This document shows positions 1 to 8,251 of a DNA stretch of 64,000 nucleotides, one piece after another (position 1 is the first letter of the stretch; each line of letters opens with the position of its first letter). The notes beneath the pieces are model-generated. The model ran no database searches. It saw only the letters and a program-made list of their open reading frames with translations, and was not told where the DNA came from. The DNA comes from Bradyrhizobium sp. CCBAU 53351. Its GTDB lineage: Bacteria; Pseudomonadota; Alphaproteobacteria; Rhizobiales; Xanthobacteraceae. The stretch covers positions 248,001 to 312,000 of the forward strand of contig NZ_CP030060.1 in assembly GCF_015291745.1 (NCBI RefSeq), written 5' to 3'. The position numbers were made by a program, and so were the translations under genes.

Positions 1-2
1 GC

Positions 3-863
3 GACTGGTCGCGCACCCATTCGCTCGGCATCGCGGCGCTCGTCATTGCCGCGGTCGTGTTGTTCGGGACCGTCGGCGCCGACTATCTGGGCACGGCGGG
101 CAGGGCGCTGCGCCAGCGCGCGCCCTGGCTCATCGCGCTCGGCGCGTTCCTGACGCTGTGGGAGGTCGCGACCGCCAAGTTTGCCTGGCTGCCGCTGCCG
201 TTCTTCCCGCCGCCGCAGGCGATCATCGAGGTCTATACCGACGATCTGCCGAAGCTGCTCGACAGCCTGTTCGCCTCGGTCAAGCTGCAGCTCGGCGGCT
301 ACATCATTGGCGCTGCGGTCGGCTTCCTGACGGGGGTGTCGATCGGCTGGTCGCGCGCGGTCGGCTATTGGGTGCACCCGGTGCTGCGCTTCATCGGGCC
401 GCTGCCGGCAACCGCCTGGCTGCCGATCGCGTTCTTCACCTTCCCCTCGAGCTGGAGCGCGTCGACCTTTCTGATCGCGCTCGCGACCGGTTTTCCCGTC
501 ACGGTGCTGACATGGTCGGGCGTCGCGAGTGTCAGCAGTGCTTATTACGATGTCGCGCGGACGCTCGGGGAAAAACCGTCCTTCCTGGTGCTGAAGGTCG
601 CGATCCCTGCCGCGCTGCCGCACGTCTTCGTTGGGCTGTTCATGGGGCTCGGCGCCTCCTTTGCCGTGCTCGTCGTCGCCGAGATGATCGGCGTAAAGGC
701 CGGTCTCGGCTGGTACCTGCAATGGGCGCAGGGCTGGGCTGCCTATGCCAACATGTATGCGGCGCTGATCGTGATGTCGCTGCTCTGCTCCGGCGCGATC
801 ACGCTGCTGTTTGCGATCCGCGACCGTCTGCTGGTCTGGCAGAAGGGGACCGTGAAATGGTAG
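3..863 (+). CDS. ABC transporter permease, sulfonate/taurine type (5' end outside window)
   Basis: Inner-membrane permease of an SsuC/TauC-type importer. The reading frame is open from base 3, so the gene starts before the window; the first internal methionine (57) would discard part of a hydrophobic helix and is not the true start. Several hydrophobic segments are visible, and the loop with ARTLGEKPSFLVLKVAIPAALP carries the cytoplasmic EAA-like motif that docks the ATPase. The gene overlaps the ATPase start by 7 bases, indicating translational coupling in a sulfonate-type operon. Family assignment is firm; the exact substrate is inferred from the downstream monooxygenase. Confidence 0.9.
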   Translation, partial: DWSRTHSLGIAALVIAAVVLFGTVGADYLGTAGRALRQRAPWLIALGAFLTLWEVATAKFAWLPLPFFPPPQAIIEVYTDDLPKLLDSLFASVKLQLGGYIIGAAVGFLTGVSIGWSRAVGYWVHPVLRFIGPLPATAWLPIAFFTFPSSWSASTFLIALATGFPVTVLTWSGVASVSSAYYDVARTLGEKPSFLVLKVAIPAALPHVFVGLFMGLGASFAVLVVAEMIGVKAGLGWYLQWAQGWAAYANMYAALIVMSLLCSGAITLLFAIRDRLLVWQKGTVKW

Positions 864-1639
864 AGGCAATCGTGCATCCGGCCGCCGGTGCCGCGCTCGA
901 CATCGAGCAGGTCGGCCATGCCTTCGACATCGACGGCGCCGCGCTGCCGGTGCTGAGCGATGTCAGCATCGCCGTCGAGCCCGGCGAGTTCGTCGCGCTG
1001 CTGGGGCCTTCCGGCTGCGGCAAGTCGACCTTGCTGCGGCTGGTGGCAGGGCTCGACAAGCCCAAGGCGGGAAGTCTGCGCGAGGACGAAGTCCGCATCG
1101 TCAGGCCGCATCCGTCACGCGTCGTCGTGTTCCAGGATCCGACCCTGTTTCCCTGGCGGTCGGTCTGGGACAACGTCGCCCTGGGCCTCGAAGCCCAGGG
1201 CATTCTGAAGAGCCAGCGGCAGCGTGTCGATGATGCGCTCGATCTCGTCGGACTGTCGTCGTTCCGCAATGCCTATCCGCACCAGCTCTCCGGCGGCATG
1301 GCGCAGCGCGTGGCGCTGGCGCGGGCGCTGGTGAACGATCCCAAGATCCTGATTTTGGATGAGCCGCTCGGCAAGCTCGACTCGCTGACCCGCATCACCA
1401 TGCAGGCCGAGCTGGTCTCGTTGTGGCAGCGCAAGGGCTTTACCACGCTCCTCGTCACGCATGATGCCGAGGAGGCGCTGGTGCTCGCCAACCGCGTCAT
1501 CGTCTTCAGCGAGCGTCCGGCGCGCGTGAAGGCCGACATCCGCGTCGACCGTCCCTATCCGCGCCATCGCGGCGATCCATATCTTGCGGACCTGCGCCGC
1601 CAGATTCTTGGCCTGCTGGGATTGGATGCAACATGGTGA
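857..1639 (+). CDS. ABC transporter ATP-binding protein, SsuB/TauB-like
   Basis: A 260-residue cytoplasmic ATPase that powers the importer. Visible motifs are Walker A GPSGCGKST, signature LSGGMAQR, Walker B ILILDEP and the switch histidine in LLVTHDAEEA. The frame stays open further upstream, but ATG 857 is chosen because it gives the family's normal length and the usual short overlap with the permease stop (861-863). The 3' end overlaps the next gene by 7 bases. The FQDPTLFPWRSVWDN segment is typical of the nitrate/sulfonate/bicarbonate importer subgroup. Confidence 0.93.
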   Translation: MVEAIVHPAAGAALDIEQVGHAFDIDGAALPVLSDVSIAVEPGEFVALLGPSGCGKSTLLRLVAGLDKPKAGSLREDEVRIVRPHPSRVVVFQDPTLFPWRSVWDNVALGLEAQGILKSQRQRVDDALDLVGLSSFRNAYPHQLSGGMAQRVALARALVNDPKILILDEPLGKLDSLTRITMQAELVSLWQRKGFTTLLVTHDAEEALVLANRVIVFSERPARVKADIRVDRPYPRHRGDPYLADLRRQILGLLGLDATW

Positions 1640-2805
1640 CTTCTATCGCTCAGGGACGGGTGGCGCATGGCGAACCCGACTATATCGCGCGCGCCGAGGC
1701 GCTTGCGCCGGGCTTTGCCGTGCGCGCAGCCGAGCACGACCGCGCCGCCAGCTTTCCCTTCCAGAACTTTCGCGAGCTCTCCGAAGCCGGCCTGCTGTCA
1801 CTGACGGTGTCGGCGGCTCTCGGCGGGGCCGGCGCGGGCGCACGATATGCCGCGCGTGTGCTCGGCATCATCGGCAAGGCCGATCCGTCGACCGCGCTGG
1901 TGCTGTCGATGCACTACATCAATCATTTGGTGATGGCGCGCAGCCCGACCTGGCCGGCGCGGCTGTCGCGCAAGCTTGCGCGCGAAAGCGTCGAGGGCCT
2001 CGCGCTCATCAATGCGCTCCGGGTCGAGCCCGAACTCGGCTCGCCCGCGCGGGGCGGCCTGCCGGCGACAGTGGCCCGCCGCACCGAGACCGGCTGGCGG
2101 CTCTCTGGCCACAAGATCTACTCGACCGGCGCGCCGATCCTGAAATGGTATCTGGTATGGGCGCGGACCGACGAAGCCGAGCCGCGGGTGGGCCAGTTCC
2201 TGGTGCCGGCAGGCCTGCCGGGAACGCGGATCGTCGAGACCTGGGACCATCACGGCCTGCGCGCCAGCGGCAGCCATGACGTCATTTTCGACGACGTCGT
2301 GATCCCGCTCGACGCCGAGGTCGATGTCCGCAAGCCCGCCGACTGGCGCGCCCCCGACGTCGCGCAGGCGACCGTCCACACCGTCTTCGTCGCCGCGATC
2401 TATGATGGTATTGCCCGTGCGGCGCGCGACTGGTTCGTCCAGTTCCTGAAGCAGCGCGTGCCCGCCAGCCTCGGCGCGCCGCTTGCCACGCTGCCGCGCG
2501 CGCAGGAAATCCTCGGTGCGATCGAGGCCAGGCTCGCGGTTAATGCTCGGCTGCTCGACACCTTCGCCCGCGACTTCGACGACGGCGTCGATCTCTCCAA
2601 CGGCGAATCCAACGTCATCAAGCTGACGGTCACCAACAATGCGGTCGCCGCGGTCGAGGACGCGCTGTCGCTGACCGGCAATCACGGCCTATCCCGCAGC
2701 AATCCGCTGGAGCGGCATTATCGCGATGTCCTGTGCGGGCGCGTGCACACGCCGCAGGACGATGCCACGCGCACCGGCCTCGGCCGCGCCGCATTGGGCC
2801 TCTAG
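1633..2805 (+). CDS. acyl-CoA dehydrogenase-family flavoprotein (SfnB/DszC-like)
   Basis: A 390-residue protein of the acyl-CoA dehydrogenase fold. It has the N-terminal helical domain, the central barrel with WRLSGHKIYSTG and the segment WDHHGLRASGSHDVIFDDV, which is the usual substrate/FAD-contact strand of the family, and a helical C-terminus. Relatives in sulfur-scavenging operons (SfnB, DszC) are FMNH2-dependent oxygenases rather than dehydrogenases. Its position between a sulfonate transporter and an SsuD-like monooxygenase favours a desulfonation role. It overlaps the ATPase gene by 7 bases. The exact reaction cannot be read from sequence. Confidence 0.82.
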   Translation: MVTSIAQGRVAHGEPDYIARAEALAPGFAVRAAEHDRAASFPFQNFRELSEAGLLSLTVSAALGGAGAGARYAARVLGIIGKADPSTALVLSMHYINHLVMARSPTWPARLSRKLARESVEGLALINALRVEPELGSPARGGLPATVARRTETGWRLSGHKIYSTGAPILKWYLVWARTDEAEPRVGQFLVPAGLPGTRIVETWDHHGLRASGSHDVIFDDVVIPLDAEVDVRKPADWRAPDVAQATVHTVFVAAIYDGIARAARDWFVQFLKQRVPASLGAPLATLPRAQEILGAIEARLAVNARLLDTFARDFDDGVDLSNGESNVIKLTVTNNAVAAVEDALSLTGNHGLSRSNPLERHYRDVLCGRVHTPQDDATRTGLGRAALGL

Positions 2806-2833
2806 CCTTTCCGAAAACAACAGGGAGATTATC

Positions 2834-3928
2834 ATGTCGGTCGAGTTCATCGGCTTTATCGCCAACAGCAATGCTTCCGAGACCATCGTGCGCCAGGGAC
2901 CGATCCTCGATCCCGCTTATATCGAGACGGTGGCAAAAGCACATGAGCTTGCCGGTTTCGACCGCGCGCTGCTCGCGTTTCATTCCACCACGCCGGATGC
3001 GCTGCAAGTTGCCCAGCATGTGCTGACCATCACCAAACAGCTCAAGGTGATGATTGCGCAGCGGCCGGGCTTCACCGCGCCGACGTTGCTGGCGCGCCAG
3101 CTCGCCACGCTCGACCAGCTCTATGGCGGCCGCGTCTCGCTGCACGTCATCACCGGCGGCAATGCCGCCGAGCTGCGTCAGGACGGCAACACCTTCGACG
3201 ACAAGGACGAACGCTACGCCCGCACCAGCGAATTCCTCGACGTGGTCAGGCTGGAATGGACCAGCGAAAAGCCGTTCAACTACAGCGGCAAATATTACAC
3301 CGTCGAGAACGGTTTCTCCCAGGTGAAGCCGCTGCAGAAGGGCGGCATCTACACCTTCGTCGGCGGCGGCTCGGATGCCGCGATCGAGGTCTCGGGCAAG
3401 TATGCCGACACGTTTGCGCTCTGGGGCGAGTCCTATGCGCAGGTGCGCGACGTCACGGCGCGGGTGCGCGCAGCGGCTGCGAAACACGGGCGGCCGAGTC
3501 CGCGCTTCAGCCTGTCGGTGCGGCCGATCCTCGCTGAGACCGAGGAGAAGGCCTGGCAGAAGGCGGAGCACATCCTCGAACGCGCAACTGCGCTCCAGGA
3601 CCAGACCGGCTATCGCCGGCCAAACCACGCCACCGACGGCGCCAAGCGGCTCCTGGCGCTGGCTGACCAGGGCGCGCGCATTGACAAGCGGCTGTGGACC
3701 GAGATCGCAAAGCTCACCGGCGCCAACAGCAACACCACCGCGCTGGTCGGCACGCCCGAGCAGGTCGCCGAGGTCTTCGCCGATTATTATGATCTTGGCG
3801 TCAGCCATTTCCTGATCCGCGGCTTCGATCCGCTGCCCGATGCCATCGACTACGGCCGCGAGCTGATCCCGCTGACGCGCAAGCTGATCGCGACACGCGA
3901 CCAGCAACGGGGCATCGCGGCGGAATGA
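2834..3928 (+). CDS. LLM-class FMNH2-dependent monooxygenase, alkanesulfonate type
   Basis: A 364-residue luciferase-like monooxygenase resembling SsuD, which uses reduced flavin and oxygen to release sulfite from alkanesulfonates. Visible family segments are ITGGNAAELRQDG, KYYTVENGF, TFVGGGSDAA and the C-terminal FLIRGFDPLPDA. ATG 2834 is selected over an in-frame upstream ATG (2726) because an AGGGAG ribosome site lies at 2822-2827 and the upstream codon lies inside the preceding gene. It ends in a 4-base ATGA overlap with the binding-protein gene. Substrate range is unknown. Confidence 0.9.
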   Translation: MSVEFIGFIANSNASETIVRQGPILDPAYIETVAKAHELAGFDRALLAFHSTTPDALQVAQHVLTITKQLKVMIAQRPGFTAPTLLARQLATLDQLYGGRVSLHVITGGNAAELRQDGNTFDDKDERYARTSEFLDVVRLEWTSEKPFNYSGKYYTVENGFSQVKPLQKGGIYTFVGGGSDAAIEVSGKYADTFALWGESYAQVRDVTARVRAAAAKHGRPSPRFSLSVRPILAETEEKAWQKAEHILERATALQDQTGYRRPNHATDGAKRLLALADQGARIDKRLWTEIAKLTGANSNTTALVGTPEQVAEVFADYYDLGVSHFLIRGFDPLPDAIDYGRELIPLTRKLIATRDQQRGIAAE

Positions 3929-4863
3929 TCCGGCTCATCGCTGCTTTGGCGCTCGCCCTTGCGGGCGCCGGTCTCGCCAGCGCGCAGACGACGCTGCGCG
4001 TCGGTGACCAGAAGGGCAATGCGCGGGCGGTGATGGAAGCCGCGGGCCTGCTCAACGACGTTCCCTACAAGATCGAATGGAAGGAGTTTCCGGCCGCGGC
4101 GCCGCTGCTGGAAGCGCTCAGCGCCGGCGCGATCGAGACCGGGCTGGTCGGAGACGCGCCCTTCACTTTCGCCGCCGCCTCCGGCGCGCCCGTCAAGGCG
4201 ATCGCCGCGATCCGGCAGACGCGCGAGGGGCTCGCGATCCTCGTGCCCGAGAGCTCGGCGATCAAGACCTTCGCCGACCTGCGCGGTAAAAAGATCGCGA
4301 CCGGCCGTGGCTCGATCGGGCATCAGCTGATCCTGGCCGCGCTCGAAAAGAACGGCTGGAGTGCCGGTGACGTGCAGATCGCATTCCTGGCGCCGTCCGA
4401 TGCCAAAATCGCCTACACGCAAGGTTCGGTCGATGCTTGGTCGACCTGGGAGCCGTACGTCAGCCAGGAAGAGGTGCTGTTCAAATCGCGCCGCATCATC
4501 ACCTCGGAAGGCCTGACGCCGGGCCTCAGCTTCCAGGTGGCGCGATCCGATGCCATCAGGGACAAGCGCACCGAGCTCAACGACTTCATCCGTCGCCTCA
4601 CCGCGGCGCGCGCGTGGTCGCTGAACAATATCGACAGCTATGCCGCGACCTGGGGCAAGTGGATGAACATCCCGACATCAGTACCGCAGAACTGGCTCTC
4701 GCGCGCAAAAATCCGGATCGCGCCGATCGACGACGGCGTGGTTGCGGACGAGCAGGGCACGATTGATCTGTATTTCCGCTGGGGCCTCATCAAGCAGAAG
4801 CTGGTTGCGGCGGAGATCGTCGATCGTTCGTTTGCTGATGCGATCGGAAAGGCGGGGTTCTGA
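3925..4863 (+). CDS. ABC transporter substrate-binding protein, SsuA/TauA-like
   Basis: A 312-residue periplasmic binding protein. The N-terminus (about residues 1-20, hydrophobic core LIAALALALAGAGLASAQ) is a secretion signal. The mature part has the typical LRVGDQKGN start and the hinge segments WKEFPAAAPLLEALSAG, RGKKIATGRGSIGHQ and DAWSTWEPYV of nitrate/sulfonate/taurine-binding proteins. It is the last gene of the operon and is coupled to the monooxygenase by ATGA. Placing the binding protein last is unusual but seen in some ssu clusters. Confidence 0.9.
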   Translation: MIRLIAALALALAGAGLASAQTTLRVGDQKGNARAVMEAAGLLNDVPYKIEWKEFPAAAPLLEALSAGAIETGLVGDAPFTFAAASGAPVKAIAAIRQTREGLAILVPESSAIKTFADLRGKKIATGRGSIGHQLILAALEKNGWSAGDVQIAFLAPSDAKIAYTQGSVDAWSTWEPYVSQEEVLFKSRRIITSEGLTPGLSFQVARSDAIRDKRTELNDFIRRLTAARAWSLNNIDSYAATWGKWMNIPTSVPQNWLSRAKIRIAPIDDGVVADEQGTIDLYFRWGLIKQKLVAAEIVDRSFADAIGKAGF

Positions 4864-5218
4864 TGCTTCTTTGCGAGAATATGCGTGGTGCTCCGTAGCA
4901 GCCGCCGCCGACACGAAGCAACTATCGCGGATAGCGCGCTCGCGCATTAGGTCAAGCAATTTGTCTCGGAAATGTGGCTCGCACGCTGGCGCTGTGCGAC
5001 ATCGGTGACGGAAAGATCCCAGTTGCCGAGATCGTTCTCATGTCAACCAAGGTCGATGTTGGCCCTCTGGTGGTGAATGGCATGCCTTCGGTGGGCTTCC
5101 AGTGAGGTCATGCTTATAGCTGTCCGCGAATTGTCGAAGGCGGCGTCGCAAGAGATAGGACATCGACGATGTCTCTGCCGCAGGTGGACGAGCAAACAAC
5201 GCTGAACCAATGGGCCCC

Positions 5219-5350
5219 TTGAAGCAGGCAGAGCCGCTTGATCGCTCGTTGTAGCCGCGCCGCTCTGGTGGCTCCGCCGCGACGAGGGATATTGAAGCCC
5301 TGGGCCGCAAGCGTGATGCGCCGCGCTTCGGAAAGCGAGAGTTCCGACTT
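5219..5350 (-). pseudogene. fragment of YcaQ-like winged-helix DNA glycosylase
   Basis: About 44 codons on the minus strand read SELSLSEARRITLAAQGF followed by an RLQRAIKRLCLLQ-like helix. This is the N-terminal signature of the YcaQ (HTH_42) crosslink-repair glycosylase family. The full protein has about 400 residues; nothing recognisable follows, so this is a relic of the first tenth of the gene. It lies directly downstream of the epoxide hydrolase relic on the same strand. Confidence 0.6.
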
Positions 5351-5370
5351 TAGCAGCGCTCTCCCAAGAC

Positions 5371-5595
5371 TCTGCCGTTGATAGCTCGCAAGTCGGCCAG
5401 CATCAGCTTTGGCTCTCCCATCGCTGCGAAATGGCCGCCTGTTGGCATGTCGGTAGGTGTGCTCCGCAAATGAGCGCGGAGTCGGCAGGAACACGGGATC
5501 GGGGAAGGCCGCCACGCCATCGGCGCTCCAACACGGGTGCCCGCGGGAAACCGAGCTGATCCTTCAAGGCGCTTACCGTGATAAATCCGTGTCGC
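5371..5595 (-). pseudogene. relic of epoxide hydrolase C-terminus
   Basis: Minus-strand pieces in different frames read TRIYHGKRLEG, FPAGTRVGAPMA, then PRSFAEHTY and TDMPTGGHFAAM followed by EPKLMLADLRA. In that order they match the C-terminal end of epoxide hydrolases of the alpha/beta fold, where GGHFAA carries the catalytic histidine. At least two frame changes are needed to join the pieces, so the gene is dead. Identification rests on remembered family motifs. Confidence 0.55.
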
Positions 5596-6410
5596 GGTTA
5601 CAACCGCCGGCGTCGCGACATAGGAGGCGTCGTTCGACCGTGCGACAATCGAAACTATCCAGCGAATAGGCGGCGTGCCGCTTGGACATGGCAGCGTTGC
5701 ACCCGGTTGCCCTAAATGCCGGTCAATTTGACCTCGGTCCTCAGATGCTCGGCGGCAGCGCCGAGCATGGTCGTTCCGATCGTTCACTAGCTGCGCCGGT
5801 GATGCGCTTGAATTCCTCACTTTGCTCTCCTCGGTCGACGTCATCGTGCAATGCGGACTTGTCGGATGCAGCCTCCTTCATCCTCTCCGCCGCATTTAAG
5901 AAAGAAGCGTTCGCCATAAAAATCGAGCCCCATGAGTTCGTGAAGGTGGCTGTCTTTATGCGCGAATCTTGTTGCGCATCTCGATGATTTCATCATGAAC
6001 TTTGTGAAACGTTTAAGGAAGGTTATGGCGATCGAATCCGCTGCCGTTTCCGCCCTGATGCAGACGCACATAGGCTACGACAAACGCCGTCGTGAGCATG
6101 TCGAGCTCCATGATGGCATCCATGGTTGCGTCGAATGTGTATTCCGACAGGCGTTTTGCGCATATTTATGAGCCACCGCGGAGGTGAACGAGTTGGAAAC
6201 TCGGGAGAGCTGCAACAGTTCTGTCTCGACGGAGTCTAGGGTGGCGCGTCCGCTCTGGAAGTCAATGCACCACTCTTCGGGAAGAAGATGAGACTGCCCG
6301 CGTTCTTCGGAAAGCCACCTGCCCTTTCCAGTCACTGGCCGGTCGTTGACCGGGATTTGTAGCTCTCGTCCTGGCCTACACTTGCCGTGAGCACTCCTGC
6401 GCGGACGGCA
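5596..6410. other. intergenic stretch without a recognisable gene
   Basis: About 800 bases with only short open frames on both strands. None has a convincing start, codon pattern or family motif. The surroundings (decayed hydrolase on one side, decayed toxin on the other) suggest further eroded coding sequence, but I could not identify it. Confidence 0.4.
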
Positions 6411-6805
6411 TCATGCAGCTTCAATATTAGTCTGCGGAAAATCGGTGCCTTTGAACATCAAAGGCTCTCCTAAATGGCAGGCGCATGCATAAGCAAAACA
6501 GTCCCGAAATTCAGCCGTGCTGGGTGTCGGCCCTTGCCTTAACGGTCAAAGGCGTCGAGCGCGATCCGGGCCGTTTCGGGCGGCACTTGCACCATCTTGA
6601 TTTCCATTAGCGCCAGATAGCTCTCGACTGCTTCGCTAGCGTCCGAGATTGGAAGACCAAGTATTCGGGCTACGGCGATCACCGCCTCCCACACTGCCAG
6701 CGGCGAGTGTCAACGCGCGGCCGCTTGTTGAAGGCGCGTCAACAGCTCCCGCGCTTCGTCTTCATCGATCGACATCGCGGTCAACGCCGAGGCATCGATA
6801 AACAT
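6411..6805 (-). pseudogene. vapC toxin pseudogene (two stops, one frameshift)
   Basis: The minus strand reads as a PIN-domain VapC ribonuclease in pieces: start MFIDASALTAM with the first catalytic aspartate, then LAVWEAVIAVARILGLP, ESYLALMEIKMV, GKGRHPARLNFG and finally DCFAYACA plus LMFKGTDFPQTNIEAA. A TGA interrupts after QQAAAR, a TAA follows IALDAFDR, and one base is missing at the NFG/DCF junction. The 395 bases plus one restored base give 132 codons, the normal VapC size. The start overlaps the vapB stop in TGATG. A functional toxin cannot be made. Confidence 0.85.
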
Positions 6806-7050
6806 CAGTCAACTTCGTAAAGGCCGTCGCGAAACACCTTGTCTGCCGGCCTACTTTTTTGCGGATTGCCCCTGGCCCGGAGATCGCGACAGAACTGTAC
6901 GCCCAAGTCGACCAAGGTAGGCTTACCCTGCTCACGCTCCAGCTCATGGGTGAGCGCCGTATGCACGGCCTCGGTGAGGCCGATCTTCTTGAGCGCCGCG
7001 ATCCTGCGGGCCAGCGCGTCAGTATCAGGATTCTTAATATGGAAAGCCAT
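6805..7050 (-). CDS. vapB: VapB-family antitoxin (intact, orphaned)
   Basis: An 81-residue antitoxin with the N-terminal MAFHIKNPDTDALARRIA DNA-binding region followed by the LTEAVHTALTHELERE helix, as in the Rv0623-type VapB family common in rhizobia. It would bind DNA and neutralise VapC, but the adjacent toxin is a pseudogene. GAGGA precedes the ATG at a good distance, and a perfect inverted repeat covers the promoter region at 7072-7101. It is intact along its length. Confidence 0.85.
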   Translation of the reverse strand: MAFHIKNPDTDALARRIAALKKIGLTEAVHTALTHELEREQGKPTLVDLGVQFCRDLRARGNPQKSRPADKVFRDGLYEVD

Positions 7051-7071
7051 CCGGATCCTCTAGCCGTTGCC

Positions 7072-7101
7072 GTGTATCATTATATAGCACGTCGGATACA
7101 C
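7072..7101 (-). promoter_or_regulatory. palindromic operator and -10 box of vapB
   Basis: A 7-base perfect inverted repeat, GTGTATC (7072-7078) and GATACAC (7095-7101), with a 16-base spacer. The spacer contains TATAAT on the minus strand (7079-7084), a good -10 element about 30 bases upstream of vapB. VapB proteins autorepress at such palindromes; binding here is inferred. Confidence 0.6.
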
Positions 7102-7279
7102 CCTTTGAAGGCTAGGGCTCCAAGTTGATCACCGAGCTCCCGACGCAGGCAGTCGGCGCGCTGATGGTTAACCTCGCGTCGCTCTAGCTTTTCAGTCCTG
7201 AATTCCACCCGGGTGCGCCTCTTCTAGAGGTACTATTCGGAATAGCCGGTGGCCCTCTGCCGCAGCCAGTTTGGCCGGA

Positions 7280-8227
7280 CTATTCTGCCGCGCCGAACGG
7301 AGCTGCCTCGGTCATCCACGATTGGGGAGGAGGGGGGCCCCATCCACCGGCCAATACCTTCGCCATCTCCCATTTGAGCGGTTCGTCCTCGATGTCGATC
7401 GTCTGGTAGTGAGTGTTGAACAGTTCGATGCGGTGTCCGTCCGGGTCGCGGAGATAAACGAAGCGGGCATATCCGGGAGCGAAATGGCGCGCCGGGCCGT
7501 ACTCCACCGACCTACCGAAGCCCATCTCGGCGAGCAGATCGCAGATGAACATGAGATGGTAGGTCTCCGGGATGGTGAAGGCGGCGTGATGAAGGAGAGG
7601 TCCTGGGCCCGGACCTGGGGCGAACACTATGTCGTGCGGATTGCCCTTTCTCTGCAGGAAAACGAAGCTCGGTTCTTCCGATCCGTCCTGCGTAATGTAC
7701 TCCGACAGTCTGAATCCGAGACGAGTGTAGAATTCGAGCGCCCGGTCCACGTGTGGTGTCAAAATCTGAAAATGGTCGAGCCGCTGCGGACAGGCGCCGC
7801 TAAAACGGCTGGATTGCAAGATCAGACGAGGCCTCGTTTCCATGGAGGCGCAAATATCGAGAGGAACACCCGCGGCGTCGGAAACACGCAGCGTACGAGC
7901 CTGATGAGGTACCTCGACCCAGGTCGGACGATGACCTAGATCCCGGAAGAAAGCTTCTGCAGCATCCAAATCCTCTTCGGTCAGAACGCGAAAGCCAATG
8001 TGTTGCGCGCTCGGCTTGCCGCCCTGTTCCAGAACGAGGGAATGATGGCAACCTTCTTCGAGTCCTCGGAGGTAGAGGCGGTTTTCGTCTTCGCTGCTGA
8101 CTACGAATCCGAGCGCGTCGACGTAGAAGCGCTTGCTCTCTTTCAGGTCTTTCACCGCGAGCACGACATGGCTTGCTCGGGTCATGTTGAACGGTGGACG
8201 AAATACGGGTCGCGGTATCGCCATCAA
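7280..8227 (-). CDS. two-domain VOC-fold extradiol dioxygenase
   Basis: A 315-residue ring-cleavage dioxygenase of the vicinal-oxygen-chelate fold with two repeats: domain 1 from ASHVVLAVKDL and domain 2 from LDHFQILTPHVDRALEFY. The iron ligands are in domain 2: H152 (LDHFQI), H214 (LLHHAAF) and E268 (GHRIELF). The family cleaves catecholic rings next to the diol. It lies 24 bases behind the SDR gene in a divergent operon facing the flavin hydroxylase genes, so its substrate is probably the hydroxylase product. Length is normal. Confidence 0.88.
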   Translation of the reverse strand: MMAIPRPVFRPPFNMTRASHVVLAVKDLKESKRFYVDALGFVVSSEDENRLYLRGLEEGCHHSLVLEQGGKPSAQHIGFRVLTEEDLDAAEAFFRDLGHRPTWVEVPHQARTLRVSDAAGVPLDICASMETRPRLILQSSRFSGACPQRLDHFQILTPHVDRALEFYTRLGFRLSEYITQDGSEEPSFVFLQRKGNPHDIVFAPGPGPGPLLHHAAFTIPETYHLMFICDLLAEMGFGRSVEYGPARHFAPGYARFVYLRDPDGHRIELFNTHYQTIDIEDEPLKWEMAKVLAGGWGPPPPQSWMTEAAPFGAAE

Positions 8228-8251
8228 GTCCTCCCTTGTATTGGTTTTCGT

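Noticed and set aside
158..856. Upstream extension of the ATPase frame to 158
   Set aside because: It would overlap almost the whole permease gene in another frame and add 230 residues of low-complexity sequence not found in SsuB-type ATPases.
1798..2685. Long minus-strand open frame (295 codons) opposite the acyl-CoA-dehydrogenase-like gene
   Set aside because: It is antisense to a well-supported gene, is rich in Arg/Gly/Asp as expected from complementary high-GC codons, and shows no family motif.
2630..3907. Minus-strand open frame of 425 codons opposite the monooxygenase
   Set aside because: Shadow of the SsuD-like gene; no ribosome site, no recognisable domain, and it runs across the boundary of two real genes.
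5682..5987. Plus-strand open frame of about 100 codons in the gap after the sulfonate operon
   Set aside because: No ribosome site, no motif, and it lies in a stretch where several relics run on the minus strand.
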